Shown here: positions 23,435 to 31,416 of the stretch, in pieces | Layout of the letters: the number at the start of each line of letters is the position of its first letter | Numbering within the stretch: the stretch's first letter is position 1 | Assembly: GCA_031291595.1 (NCBI GenBank) | Contig: JARLIU010000020.1 | Location: 1 to 51,731, forward strand | Direction of reading: 5' to 3' | Length of the DNA stretch: 51,731 nt | Source of the DNA: Ancalomicrobiaceae bacterium | GTDB lineage: Bacteria > Pseudomonadota > Alphaproteobacteria > Rhizobiales > Ancalomicrobiaceae | The notes under the pieces: model-generated | Databases searched by the model: none | What the model saw: only the letters and a program-made list of their open reading frames with translations | What the model was told of the DNA's origin: nothing | Made by a program: the position numbers and the translations under genes

Positions 23435-26200
23435 ATGAAACGCATAGCCCTCAACGTCAATGGTATTGACCGCTGGGTCCTGGCCGAACAGGACGCGAGC
23501 CTTGCCGATGTCCTACGCGAACAAATGCTGCTGACCGGCTGCAAGGTCTGCTGCGAGGACGGCCAATGCGGCTCGTGCACGGTGATCGTCGACAACAAGC
23601 CGGTGCGCGCCTGCACCACGGCGATGCAGAAGCTGGCGCCCGACGCCAAAATCACCACCATCGAAGGGATCGGCACGCCGGACAATCTGCATCCCCTGCA
23701 GGTGGCCTGGATGGCGCATGGCGGCGCCCAGTGCGGCATCTGCACGCCCGGCTTCATCATGTCGGCCAAGGTGCTGCTCGATCAGACCACCAGCCCGACG
23801 CGCGAGCAGGTTCGCGCCTGGTTCAACCGTAACCGCAACCTCTGCCGCTGCACCGGCTATCAGCCGCTGATCGATGCGGTGATGGACGCTGCCGCGGTCA
23901 TGCGCGGCGAGAAGACCGCCGAGTCGCTGCTGGCCAAGCCGAAGGACGACGGTTCGATCCTCGGCACCAAGTTCGCGCGTCCCTCGGCCGTCGCCAAGGT
24001 CACCGGCACCTGGGACTTCGGCGCCGACGTGGCGCTGAGGATGCCGAAGGACACGCTGCGCCTGGCTCTGGTGCAGGCCAAGGTCAGCCATGCCAACATC
24101 AAGGGCATCGATGCCTCCGAAGCCGAGAAGATGCCCGGCGTCGAACGGGTGATCACCTGGAAGGACGTCAACGGCAAGAACGCCATCACCGGCCTGATCA
24201 CCTTCCCGACCAACAAGGGCGACGGCTGGGATCGGCCGATCTTGTGCAAGGATAAGGTGTTCCAGTTCGGCGACGCCATCGCCATCGTCGCCGCCGACAC
24301 GGTCGAACATGCCCGCGCCGCCGCCGACAAGGTGAAGGTCGATCTTGAAGTGCTGCCGGCCTACATGTCGGGCTTCGCCGCGCTCGCCCCCGACGCGATG
24401 GAGATCCATCCCGGCGTGCCGAACGCCTACTACGAGCAGGGCATCGTCAAGGGCGCCGACACCAAGCCGCTGTTGGACAGCGCCGCGGCGATGGTCGACA
24501 TCACCACCTATTGCTCGCGCCAGCCGCACCTGCATCTCGAGCCCGACTGCGGCGAGGCCTACTTCGACGACGACGGCGTGTTGACCATCCAGTCGAAGTC
24601 GATCGGCATCCACCTGCATCACGCCATGATCTGCCCCGGCCTCGGCATTCCTCCCGAGAAGCTGCGGCTGATCCAGAACCCGACCGGCGGCACCTTCGGC
24701 TACAAGTTCTCGCCCACCATGGAGGCGCTCTTGGGCGTCGCCGCGATGGTGACGAAGAAGCCGGTGTCCCTCGTCTACGACCAGTTCCAGAACATCACCT
24801 ACACCGGCAAGCGCAGCCCGGCCAACATCAACATCAAGCTCGGCTGCGACAAGGCCGGCAAGCTGACGGCGATGGAACTCGACTGGTGGCTGGATCACGG
24901 GCCGTATTCCGAGTTCGGCGATCTCGTCACCCTGCGTCAGGCGCAGTTCACCGGCGCCGGCTACCACCTGGAGAACATCCGCGGCCACGGTCGAACGGTC
25001 GCCACCAACCACGCCTGGGGCTCGGCCTTCCGCGCCTATGGCAGCCCGCAGGCGTTCCTGGCCTCCGAGATCGCCATCGACATGCTGGCCGAGAAGATGG
25101 GCGAGGACCCGTTCGAGTTCCGCTACAAGAACCTCTACAACGAGACTTCCACCACCCCGACCGGACAGGCGCCGGACGTGCTGGTGCTGAAACAGCTCTA
25201 TGACCTCATCCGGCCGAAGTACCTGGAGGCCAAGAAGCGCTGCGCCGAGTTCAACGCCGTCAACACCGAGAAGAAGCGCGGCGTCGGCATTGCGCACGGC
25301 ATGTATGGCTGCGGCCTCGACGGACCGGACGGCTCCGCCGCCCGCATCGAACTGACCAAGACCGGCGTCACCATCTTCAACGCCTGGGAAGACCATGGCC
25401 AGGGCTCCGACCTTGCCGCCCTGACGCACACCATCGAGGTGATGCGCCATGCCGGCATCAAGCCGGACCAGGTCAAACTGATGATGAACTCGACCGACTA
25501 TCCGAACTCCGGCCCGTCGGGCGGCTCGCGCCAGAACGTCATGACCGGCAACGCCACCCGCGTCGCCGCCGAGATGCTCTTGAACGCGATGAAGAAGCCT
25601 GACGGCGGCTATCGCAGCTACGACGAAATGGTGGCCGAGAACATCCCGCTCGGCTACGACGGCAAGTGGGTCGCCGCGGCCTGCACGGACTGCAAGCCCG
25701 ACACGGCGCAAGGCAACCCGTTCCCGGTCTACATGTATGAAGTGTTCATGCCGGAGGTCGAGGTCGATCTCGACAGCGGCAAGGCCAGCGTGGTGAAGTT
25801 CACCACCTCGGTCGACGTCGGCACGATCATCAACCGGGCAACCGTCGACGGCCAGATCTATGGCGGTCTGGCGCAGGGCATCGGTCTGGCTCTGACCGAG
25901 GACTTCGAGGATCTGGAGCTGCACACCACGCTGCTCGACTGCGGCATCCCCTATCCGAAGGACGTGCCGGACCAGATGGAGATCCTCTATCTGGAAACCC
26001 CACGCCCGCTCGGACCGTTCGGGGCGGCCGGCGTCGGCGAGGCGCCGCTGACTGCGCCGCACCCGGCGATCCTCAACGCCGTCTACAACGCCGTCGGCGT
26101 GCGGGTGTTCCGCGTGCCGGCGCTGCCGGAAGCGATCAAGATGGGACTCGAGGCCAAGGCCGGCAAAGCCGCGGCCACGACCGGCGTGCCGGCCGAATGA
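23435..26200 (+). CDS. mop: Mop-type molybdenum aldehyde oxidoreductase
   Basis: 921 aa cytoplasmic molybdo-hydroxylase of the xanthine oxidase family with two [2Fe-2S] clusters and the molybdenum domain in one chain and no FAD domain, as in Desulfovibrio gigas Mop. Cluster ligands are Cys40, 45, 48 and 60 ('CCEDGQCGSC...AC') and Cys100, 103, 137 and 139 ('QCGIC', 'LCRC'). The catalytic glutamate in 'GVGEAPLTAP' is Glu869. From memory these are the same residue numbers as in the D. gigas enzyme. Molybdenum-domain motifs include 'GGTFGYKF', 'AFRAYGSPQ' and 'EDHGQGSD'. The family oxidises aldehydes to carboxylic acids with molybdopterin cytosine dinucleotide. RBS AAGGAGACGGGAG. It heads the accessory gene train. 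Confidence 0.95.
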   Translation: MKRIALNVNGIDRWVLAEQDASLADVLREQMLLTGCKVCCEDGQCGSCTVIVDNKPVRACTTAMQKLAPDAKITTIEGIGTPDNLHPLQVAWMAHGGAQCGICTPGFIMSAKVLLDQTTSPTREQVRAWFNRNRNLCRCTGYQPLIDAVMDAAAVMRGEKTAESLLAKPKDDGSILGTKFARPSAVAKVTGTWDFGADVALRMPKDTLRLALVQAKVSHANIKGIDASEAEKMPGVERVITWKDVNGKNAITGLITFPTNKGDGWDRPILCKDKVFQFGDAIAIVAADTVEHARAAADKVKVDLEVLPAYMSGFAALAPDAMEIHPGVPNAYYEQGIVKGADTKPLLDSAAAMVDITTYCSRQPHLHLEPDCGEAYFDDDGVLTIQSKSIGIHLHHAMICPGLGIPPEKLRLIQNPTGGTFGYKFSPTMEALLGVAAMVTKKPVSLVYDQFQNITYTGKRSPANINIKLGCDKAGKLTAMELDWWLDHGPYSEFGDLVTLRQAQFTGAGYHLENIRGHGRTVATNHAWGSAFRAYGSPQAFLASEIAIDMLAEKMGEDPFEFRYKNLYNETSTTPTGQAPDVLVLKQLYDLIRPKYLEAKKRCAEFNAVNTEKKRGVGIAHGMYGCGLDGPDGSAARIELTKTGVTIFNAWEDHGQGSDLAALTHTIEVMRHAGIKPDQVKLMMNSTDYPNSGPSGGSRQNVMTGNATRVAAEMLLNAMKKPDGGYRSYDEMVAENIPLGYDGKWVAAACTDCKPDTAQGNPFPVYMYEVFMPEVEVDLDSGKASVVKFTTSVDVGTIINRATVDGQIYGGLAQGIGLALTEDFEDLELHTTLLDCGIPYPKDVPDQMEILYLETPRPLGPFGAAGVGEAPLTAPHPAILNAVYNAVGVRVFRVPALPEAIKMGLEAKAGKAAATTGVPAE

Positions 26201-26387
26201 CGTGATCGTGCCCGCCCCGCCGGCATCGGGCTGGCGGGGCGGGCGACTTTGCAACCGGCTGCGGCTGCCCCCAAGACAGGCGTGTGCCCAACTCCGGGAC
26301 CGGCCCCCATCCGGGCCGGTCCCGCCTTCTCGTCGCAACACCCGAGGGCGCCGATGCGTCCGGCCTTCGCGACCAAGGGGCCCGTTC

Positions 26388-28733
26388 ATGGACGGCGAGC
26401 AAGTCAAGGCATGGGAAGCGCAGTGCATCGAGGAACAGCCGCCGGCCTGCACCATGGCCTGTCCGCTCCGGCTCGATGCCCGCGCCATGCTGGAGAAGGT
26501 GGCGCAAGGTGATCTGATCGCGGCCTTTGCCGTCTACTGCCGGCACGTGCCGTTCCCGGCGATCCTCAGCCACATCTGCGAAGCCCCCTGCCAGCAGGCC
26601 TGCCGGCGGGCGGAAGCCGGCGGCAGCCTGGCTGTCCGCGCCATTGAGCAACTCGTGGTCGAGGAGGGCTACGCCACCTTGCGGCGCGTCGCCCAGGTGA
26701 ACCGCAAGCCCAAGCGGCTGGCCGTCGTCGGCGCCGGCCTTGCCGGCCTGACCGCGGCGCACGACCTCGCGATGAAGGGCCACAAGGTCACGGTGTTCGA
26801 AGCCGATGCGCTGGCGTTCGAGCGGCTGCGCCACGATTACGCCGACCGGCTGCCGGAAGCGGCAGTCGAGGCCGAACTCGGCGCCTTGATGAAACTTGGC
26901 GTCGACATCCGCTGCCGGTCCAGGGTGACCGGCGATGGCGGCCCGCTCGGGATCGATGCCTTTCTTGCCGCCTACGAGGCCGTCTTGTTGGCGCTTGGCC
27001 CCGGCCCCGCCCCGAGCTTTGCCGCCGCGCTCGTCATGACGGACAACGGCCGCATCCGGTCCGACCCGGACAGTTGCGCCACTTCGATCCCCAAGGTGTT
27101 CGCCACCGGCATCGAGAGGGCCTCCGGCGCGCCCTATTCGCCGGTGGGCTCGATGCGGCACGGTCGCCGCGCCGCCGCCTCGATCGACCGCTTCCTGCAA
27201 GGCGCGTCGCTGACCGCCAACCGGGCGAGCGACGAGATCGCCCAATCCCGCCTCTACGTCAACGTCGCTGCGCATGCGTCCGTCGCTCCCGTGACCCCTG
27301 CGGATCCTGCCGGAGGCTTTACTCATGCCGAGGCGATCGCCGAAGCAAAGCGCTGCTTTCCCTGCCATTGCCTGGAATGCGTCAAGGCGTGCGAGTACCT
27401 GAAGCAATACGGCGCCTATCCGAAGCGCTACGTGCGCGACATGTACAACAACATTTCGATCATCAAGGGCAATCGCAAATACAATCGGGTGATCGACAGC
27501 TGCACGCTGTGCGGCCTGTGCGAGACGATCTGTCCGAACGACCTCAGCATGGCCGACGTCTGCCTGTCGGCGCGCCAGGACATGGTCGCCACCGGCCACA
27601 TGCCGGCTTCGCACCACGACTTCGCGCTCCGCGACATGGCGTTCAGCCGCTCCGACGCCTTCACGCTGCATCGCCACCAGCCCGGCCGCGATGCGAGCGC
27701 CACCCTGTTTTTCCCCGGCTGCCAGCTGTCGGCGTCGTCGCCCGAGCATGTCGAGCGCATCTATGCACATCTGACGCAGACGCTGCCCGGCGGCGTCGGG
27801 CTCATGCTCGACTGCTGCGGCGCGCCGGCCCATTGGTCTGGGCGGGTCGCACTCGGTCAAGAGGTCAACGATGGCCTTCGCCATGCCTGGGACGGCCTCG
27901 GCCGGCCGCAGGTGATCACCGCCTGTTCGAGCTGCCAGAAGATGCTCGGGCAGTTCCATCCGGAGATGACGGTCACCTCGCTGTGGTCGGTGATCGCCGA
28001 GACCGGCTGGCCTCAGCCGATGCCGGGCCAGCCGATGCCCGATCTCACCGGTCGGCGCCTGGCCATTCACGATCCCTGCACGGCGCGCCATGCCCCGGAG
28101 GTGCAGCGGGCGGCGAGAGACCTTGCCGCGCGGCTCGGCGCCGAGGTGCGCGAACTGTCCGGCGCCGAACTGACGACGTGCTGCGGCTACGGCGGGCTGG
28201 CGAGCTTCGCCAACCGCACCGTCGCCGACAGGATCCTCGATGCCCGCGCCGCCGAAAGCGCCGACGACTACTTGACCTACTGCGCCATGTGTCGCGACAG
28301 TTTTGCCCGCCGGGGCAAGCGCGCGGTCCACCTGCTCGACCTGGCGTTCGGCCAGAGCGGCCTCGATGCCGCCGGCCGTCCGGATCCGGGCTTCTCGCTC
28401 CGGCGCGACAACCGCGCCCGGCTGAAGACCCGGCTCGTGCGCGAACTTTGGGGAGAGGCGATGGACGATCCGACCGTTCGAGGCAACCTCGTCATCGCCG
28501 ACGATGTCCTGGCCGACATGGAGAGAAAGCTCATCCTGGTCGAGGATGTCGCCCGCGTCGTCGCCGCGGCCGAGGCCGGCGGGCCGAAGCTCGTCGACCG
28601 CCGGACCGGCCATATCCTCGCCTCGGCGCAGTTCGGCAGCTTCACCTGCTGGGTCGAGTACCAGCATGAGGCCGGCGGCTACCGCATCCATCGCGCCTAT
28701 TCGCACCGCATGAGCGTGGAGGCAAAGCCATGA
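26388..28733 (+). CDS. FAD-binding, dicluster ferredoxin and CCG-domain oxidoreductase
   Basis: 781 aa from ATG 26388 (AAGGGG upstream). Order: GltD-like N-terminal Cys region (Cys21, 25, 64, 68, 72); FAD-type Rossmann 'VVGAGLAGLTAAHDLAMKGH' (about 113-132) ending at 'VFATGIERASG'; two [4Fe-4S] sites (Cys323-335 and 'CTLCGLCETICP', Cys372-382); two CCG domains as in heterodisulfide reductase HdrB/GlpC ('FFPGC...LDCCGAP', 'DPC...TTCCGYGG'); and a distinct C-terminal segment. The NAD(P)H-binding insert of GltD-type proteins appears to be missing: the flavin region is only about 170 residues. The likely role is electron transfer with Mop. Databases name relatives pyridine nucleotide-disulfide oxidoreductase/dicluster-binding proteins. 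Confidence 0.88.
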   Translation: MDGEQVKAWEAQCIEEQPPACTMACPLRLDARAMLEKVAQGDLIAAFAVYCRHVPFPAILSHICEAPCQQACRRAEAGGSLAVRAIEQLVVEEGYATLRRVAQVNRKPKRLAVVGAGLAGLTAAHDLAMKGHKVTVFEADALAFERLRHDYADRLPEAAVEAELGALMKLGVDIRCRSRVTGDGGPLGIDAFLAAYEAVLLALGPGPAPSFAAALVMTDNGRIRSDPDSCATSIPKVFATGIERASGAPYSPVGSMRHGRRAAASIDRFLQGASLTANRASDEIAQSRLYVNVAAHASVAPVTPADPAGGFTHAEAIAEAKRCFPCHCLECVKACEYLKQYGAYPKRYVRDMYNNISIIKGNRKYNRVIDSCTLCGLCETICPNDLSMADVCLSARQDMVATGHMPASHHDFALRDMAFSRSDAFTLHRHQPGRDASATLFFPGCQLSASSPEHVERIYAHLTQTLPGGVGLMLDCCGAPAHWSGRVALGQEVNDGLRHAWDGLGRPQVITACSSCQKMLGQFHPEMTVTSLWSVIAETGWPQPMPGQPMPDLTGRRLAIHDPCTARHAPEVQRAARDLAARLGAEVRELSGAELTTCCGYGGLASFANRTVADRILDARAAESADDYLTYCAMCRDSFARRGKRAVHLLDLAFGQSGLDAAGRPDPGFSLRRDNRARLKTRLVRELWGEAMDDPTVRGNLVIADDVLADMERKLILVEDVARVVAAAEAGGPKLVDRRTGHILASAQFGSFTCWVEYQHEAGGYRIHRAYSHRMSVEAKP

Positions 28734-28972
28734 GCGGCGACGACGTCTCCCCCGATCCCACCCCCGTCGATCATGCGCCTCCCGCACTCGCCGACCTCGT
28801 CTGCGCCGCCTGCGACGTGGCGTTGGAACCCGGCAAGGTCGAGGCCAGCTATCTCGGCCAGACGTTCCCGGTCGATCTGCCGCGCTGCCCCAAATGCGGC
28901 TTCGTCTTCGTCTCCGAGGATCTGGCGCTGGGCAAGATGCTCAAGGTGGAACAGGCACTGGAGGACAAGTGA
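28730..28972 (+). CDS. Small CxxC...CxxC redox protein (DVU_1557-like)
   Basis: 80 aa, overlapping the dicluster gene by 4 bp (ATGA). Two CxxC pairs, Cys25/28 ('VCAACDVAL') and Cys53/56 ('PRCPKCGFVFVSEDLALGKM'), could bind zinc or iron like a rubredoxin- or zinc-ribbon-type knuckle. By size, motif and neighbours it matches what I recall as the DVU_1557 family of the Desulfovibrio Mop neighbourhood. Function unknown; electron shuttle or scaffold are both plausible. Confidence 0.75.
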   Translation: MSGDDVSPDPTPVDHAPPALADLVCAACDVALEPGKVEASYLGQTFPVDLPRCPKCGFVFVSEDLALGKMLKVEQALEDK

Positions 28973-29721
28973 TGACGCCGATTGCTGCCGTCTCACCTTC
29001 CACTGCACCGCCGCTGTTCGGCGACGGCCGCGTCTCAGGCCCGGACGGCGCGCCGCTCAGGCCCGGCGGACCGGACCTTACCGAGGCGCTGCTGGACCGC
29101 GCCGGCTTTGCCTCCGGCAGCCTCGTCGTCGACGTCGGCTGCGGTCAGGGGCTGAGCGTGTCGGCGCTCATGCGGCGCGGCATGCTCGGCGTCGGCATCG
29201 ACCGGGCGGAGGCGACACTGACGCTTGCCCGCCACCGCTTCGCCGGCGCCTGCTTCGTGACCGCCGAGGCCAACCATCTGCCGTTCGACGACGCCAGCGT
29301 CGACGGGCTCATCGCCGAATGCAGCCTGTCGACCATGGAGAACCGCCAACGCGTGCTCGACGAGTGGTTCAGGGTGCTGCGTCCCGGCGGCAGGCTTGCC
29401 ATCTCCGACGTCTACCGCCGCGCCGGCGAACCGGACCAGTTCGCCGAGAGCCGCGATCTGGCGCCGTTTGCCTCCTGGCACCGCATCGCCTTCGAACTCG
29501 CGGCGGCCGGGTTTGCCATCGAATGGTTCGAGGACCGCTCCGACGTGCTGGCCAACTGGGTGGCGCGCTTCGTCTTCGCTCAGGGGTCGCTCGAGGCGTT
29601 GTGGGGCGGCGCCTGTGGGCTGACGATGGCGAGCGTCCGCGCCGCGCGGCCCGGCTACTACGTCGCGCTCGCCGACCGGCCGGGCGGCGTGTTTGGCCGC
29701 GACAACGAGGATACGCCGTGA
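28972..29721 (+). CDS. SAM-dependent methyltransferase (DVU_1556-like)
   Basis: 249 aa from ATG 28972, overlapping the previous stop by one base (TGATG). Class I methyltransferase fold: motif I 'VVDVGCGQGLSVSALMRRG', acidic ribose contact 'VGIDRAEATL', motif III/IV 'LPFDDASVDGLIAECSLS', then 'FRVLRPGGRLAISDVY'. The unusual C-terminal tail 'ALWGGACGLTM...ARPGYY' is shared, as far as I recall, with the methyltransferase of the Desulfovibrio Mop cluster (DVU_1556 family). The substrate is not known. Co-occurrence with a radical SAM enzyme and a cytidylyltransferase-like protein points towards cofactor modification (inference). Confidence 0.85.
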   Translation: MTPIAAVSPSTAPPLFGDGRVSGPDGAPLRPGGPDLTEALLDRAGFASGSLVVDVGCGQGLSVSALMRRGMLGVGIDRAEATLTLARHRFAGACFVTAEANHLPFDDASVDGLIAECSLSTMENRQRVLDEWFRVLRPGGRLAISDVYRRAGEPDQFAESRDLAPFASWHRIAFELAAAGFAIEWFEDRSDVLANWVARFVFAQGSLEALWGGACGLTMASVRAARPGYYVALADRPGGVFGRDNEDTP

Positions 29722-30182
29722 TGAGCGCGATCGACACCTCCTTCCGCATCGCCGAACTGCTGGTCTCCGGCCTCAGATGCAGCCATGTGCTGATGCTGCT
29801 GGCGCTGGAAGCGCGCGGGGAAAGCGATCCGGCGCTGGTCAAGTCGATGTCCGGCTTGGCGCTCGGGCTGGGCCAGGGCTTCAACTGTGGCTGCCTCACC
29901 GCCGGTTGCGCCGTCCTCGGGCTCTACGCCGGGCGGGCCGACGTCGACGACGAAGACGATCCACGCCTTGCCGCGCTCATCGACGACTTCTCCGGCTGGT
30001 TCCACGCCATGGCCAAGGAGCGGTTCGGCGGCATCGACTGCGCCGACATCATGCGGTTCGACGAGGCGCTGCAAGCCCAGCGCTGCCCGGCGCTGATCGC
30101 CGCCGTGTGGGACAGGCTCGAGACGACGCTTGCCGATCATGGCTTCGATCCGGCCGGGGCCGAGCCCGCGGAAGGAGCATGA
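29721..30182 (+). CDS. C-GCAxxG-C-C family redox protein (DVU_1555-like)
   Basis: 153 aa, start overlapping the methyltransferase stop by one base. Six cysteines: Cys20 ('GLRCSHVLMLLALE'), Cys56, 58 and 63 ('GFNCGCLTAGCAVLGL'), Cys107 ('GGIDCADIM') and Cys122 ('QRCPALI'). This is the layout of the C-GCAxxG-C-C family, small putative redox or metal-cluster proteins found with electron-transfer genes. A long frame starting at 28773 runs through this gene but is spurious before 29721. Confidence 0.82.
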   Translation: MSAIDTSFRIAELLVSGLRCSHVLMLLALEARGESDPALVKSMSGLALGLGQGFNCGCLTAGCAVLGLYAGRADVDDEDDPRLAALIDDFSGWFHAMAKERFGGIDCADIMRFDEALQAQRCPALIAAVWDRLETTLADHGFDPAGAEPAEGA

Positions 30183-30186
30183 GCCG

Positions 30187-31416
30187 ATGACCACGCTCTG
30201 GCCGACAGCCTCCTTTGCTCGCGGCACCCGCCCGCCGACGGTCGCGGTCGTGCTCGCCGCCGGCTGGTCGAGCCGCATGGGCGCGTTCAAGCCGCTACTC
30301 CCCTTCGGCCCGCGCACCGTCATCGAACACGTGGTGGCGACGCTGCGCGAGGGCGGCATCGATCGGATCCGCGTCGTCACCGGACACAACGCGGACGATC
30401 TGGCGCCCGTGCTGTCGCGGCTCGATGTGACGGCGGTGCATAATCCGGACTTCGATCGCGGCATGTACTCGAGCATCCGCGCCGGGATCGCCGACCTGCC
30501 GCCGGACGTCGTCGGCGCGCTGCTGTTGCCGGTCGACATCCCGCTCGTCCGCGCCTCGACCATCGCGGCGCTGATCGGCGCGGCCATCGAGACCGGAGCG
30601 GCGGTCGTCCATCCGACGTTCTCGGACAGTCGCGGCCATCCGCCGTTCCTCGCCCGCCGGTTGGTTCGCGACATCGTCGCAGGCGACGGCGACGGGGGCT
30701 TGCGGCGGCTGATCGCGGCGCACGTGCAGGACGCGGTCGACGTGGCGGTCATCGACCGCGGCATCCTCCTCGACATGGATACGCCCGCCGACTACGCCCA
30801 GCTCGTCCGGATGCTGCCGGCGCGAGCGGTTCCCGACCCCGTCGAATGCGAGGCGATGCTCGCCGCCGCCATGACGCCCGAGCCGGTGCGCCGCCACGCC
30901 CGCGCGGTAGCCGGGCTTGCCGTCACGATCGCCAGGCGGCTGCAGGCGGCGGGCCAGCCGGTCGATCTCGATCTCGTTGCCGCCGGCGCCCTGCTGCACG
31001 ACATCGCCAAGGGCCACCCGCGCCACGCCGACCTCGGCGCCGAACTCCTGCGCGGGCTCGGCTTCGGCAGCGTCGCCGAGGTGGTCGCCTGCCACATGGA
31101 TCTGGCGCTGGCCGACCAACCACCGGTGATCGATGCTCGCGCCATCGTCTTCCTCGCCGACAAGCTCATATCCGACCAACGCCGCGTATCGCTCGACCAA
31201 CGCTTCGCCGCCGGGCTCCGCCGCTATGCCGCAGACGCAGCGGCTCTTGCCGGCGTCGTCAGGCGCAAGGCCGAGGCCGAGGCGGTGCTGCACGCGGTCG
31301 AGGCGCTGATCGACCTGCCGGAAGCGACGGACGCGATGGACGCGGACGCCCCCCGGCACGCCGGTGAATTGGCCGGAGCCGACGCCAAGCGCCCGGACTT
31401 GAGGTGGACCCCATGA
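30187..31416 (+). CDS. MocA/MobA-like nucleotidyltransferase fused to an HD domain (DVU_1551-like)
   Basis: 409 aa from ATG 30187 with GGAAGGAG upstream. Residues about 15-220 are a MobA/MocA-like NTP-transferase: 'AVVLAAGWSSRMGAFKPLLP', 'VVTGHNADDL', 'MYSSIRAGIADLP', 'LPVDIPLVRAST', 'GHPPFLARRL' and 'DMDTPADY'. The family includes CTP:molybdopterin cytidylyltransferase (MocA), and Mop-type enzymes use the cytosine dinucleotide cofactor, so this is the likely activity. Residues about 240-360 are an HD phosphohydrolase-like domain: 'RRHARAVAGLAVTIARRL', 'AAGALLHDIAKGHPRHADLG', 'CHMDLAL'. The role of the HD half is unknown. The end overlaps the radical SAM gene by 4 bp. Confidence 0.88.
   Translation: MTTLWPTASFARGTRPPTVAVVLAAGWSSRMGAFKPLLPFGPRTVIEHVVATLREGGIDRIRVVTGHNADDLAPVLSRLDVTAVHNPDFDRGMYSSIRAGIADLPPDVVGALLLPVDIPLVRASTIAALIGAAIETGAAVVHPTFSDSRGHPPFLARRLVRDIVAGDGDGGLRRLIAAHVQDAVDVAVIDRGILLDMDTPADYAQLVRMLPARAVPDPVECEAMLAAAMTPEPVRRHARAVAGLAVTIARRLQAAGQPVDLDLVAAGALLHDIAKGHPRHADLGAELLRGLGFGSVAEVVACHMDLALADQPPVIDARAIVFLADKLISDQRRVSLDQRFAAGLRRYAADAAALAGVVRRKAEAEAVLHAVEALIDLPEATDAMDADAPRHAGELAGADAKRPDLRWTP

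Noticed and set aside
23513-26488. 991-codon open frame on the minus strand
   Set aside because: Exact antisense of the mop gene; the forward protein has complete cofactor motifs and the reverse has none.
26136-28787. 883-codon minus-strand frame
   Set aside because: Antisense of the dicluster protein gene, no recognisable motif.
28773-30182. 469-codon frame that includes the C-GCAxxG-C-C protein
   Set aside because: The first 316 codons are a shadow of the CxxC protein and methyltransferase genes; the real gene starts at 29721.
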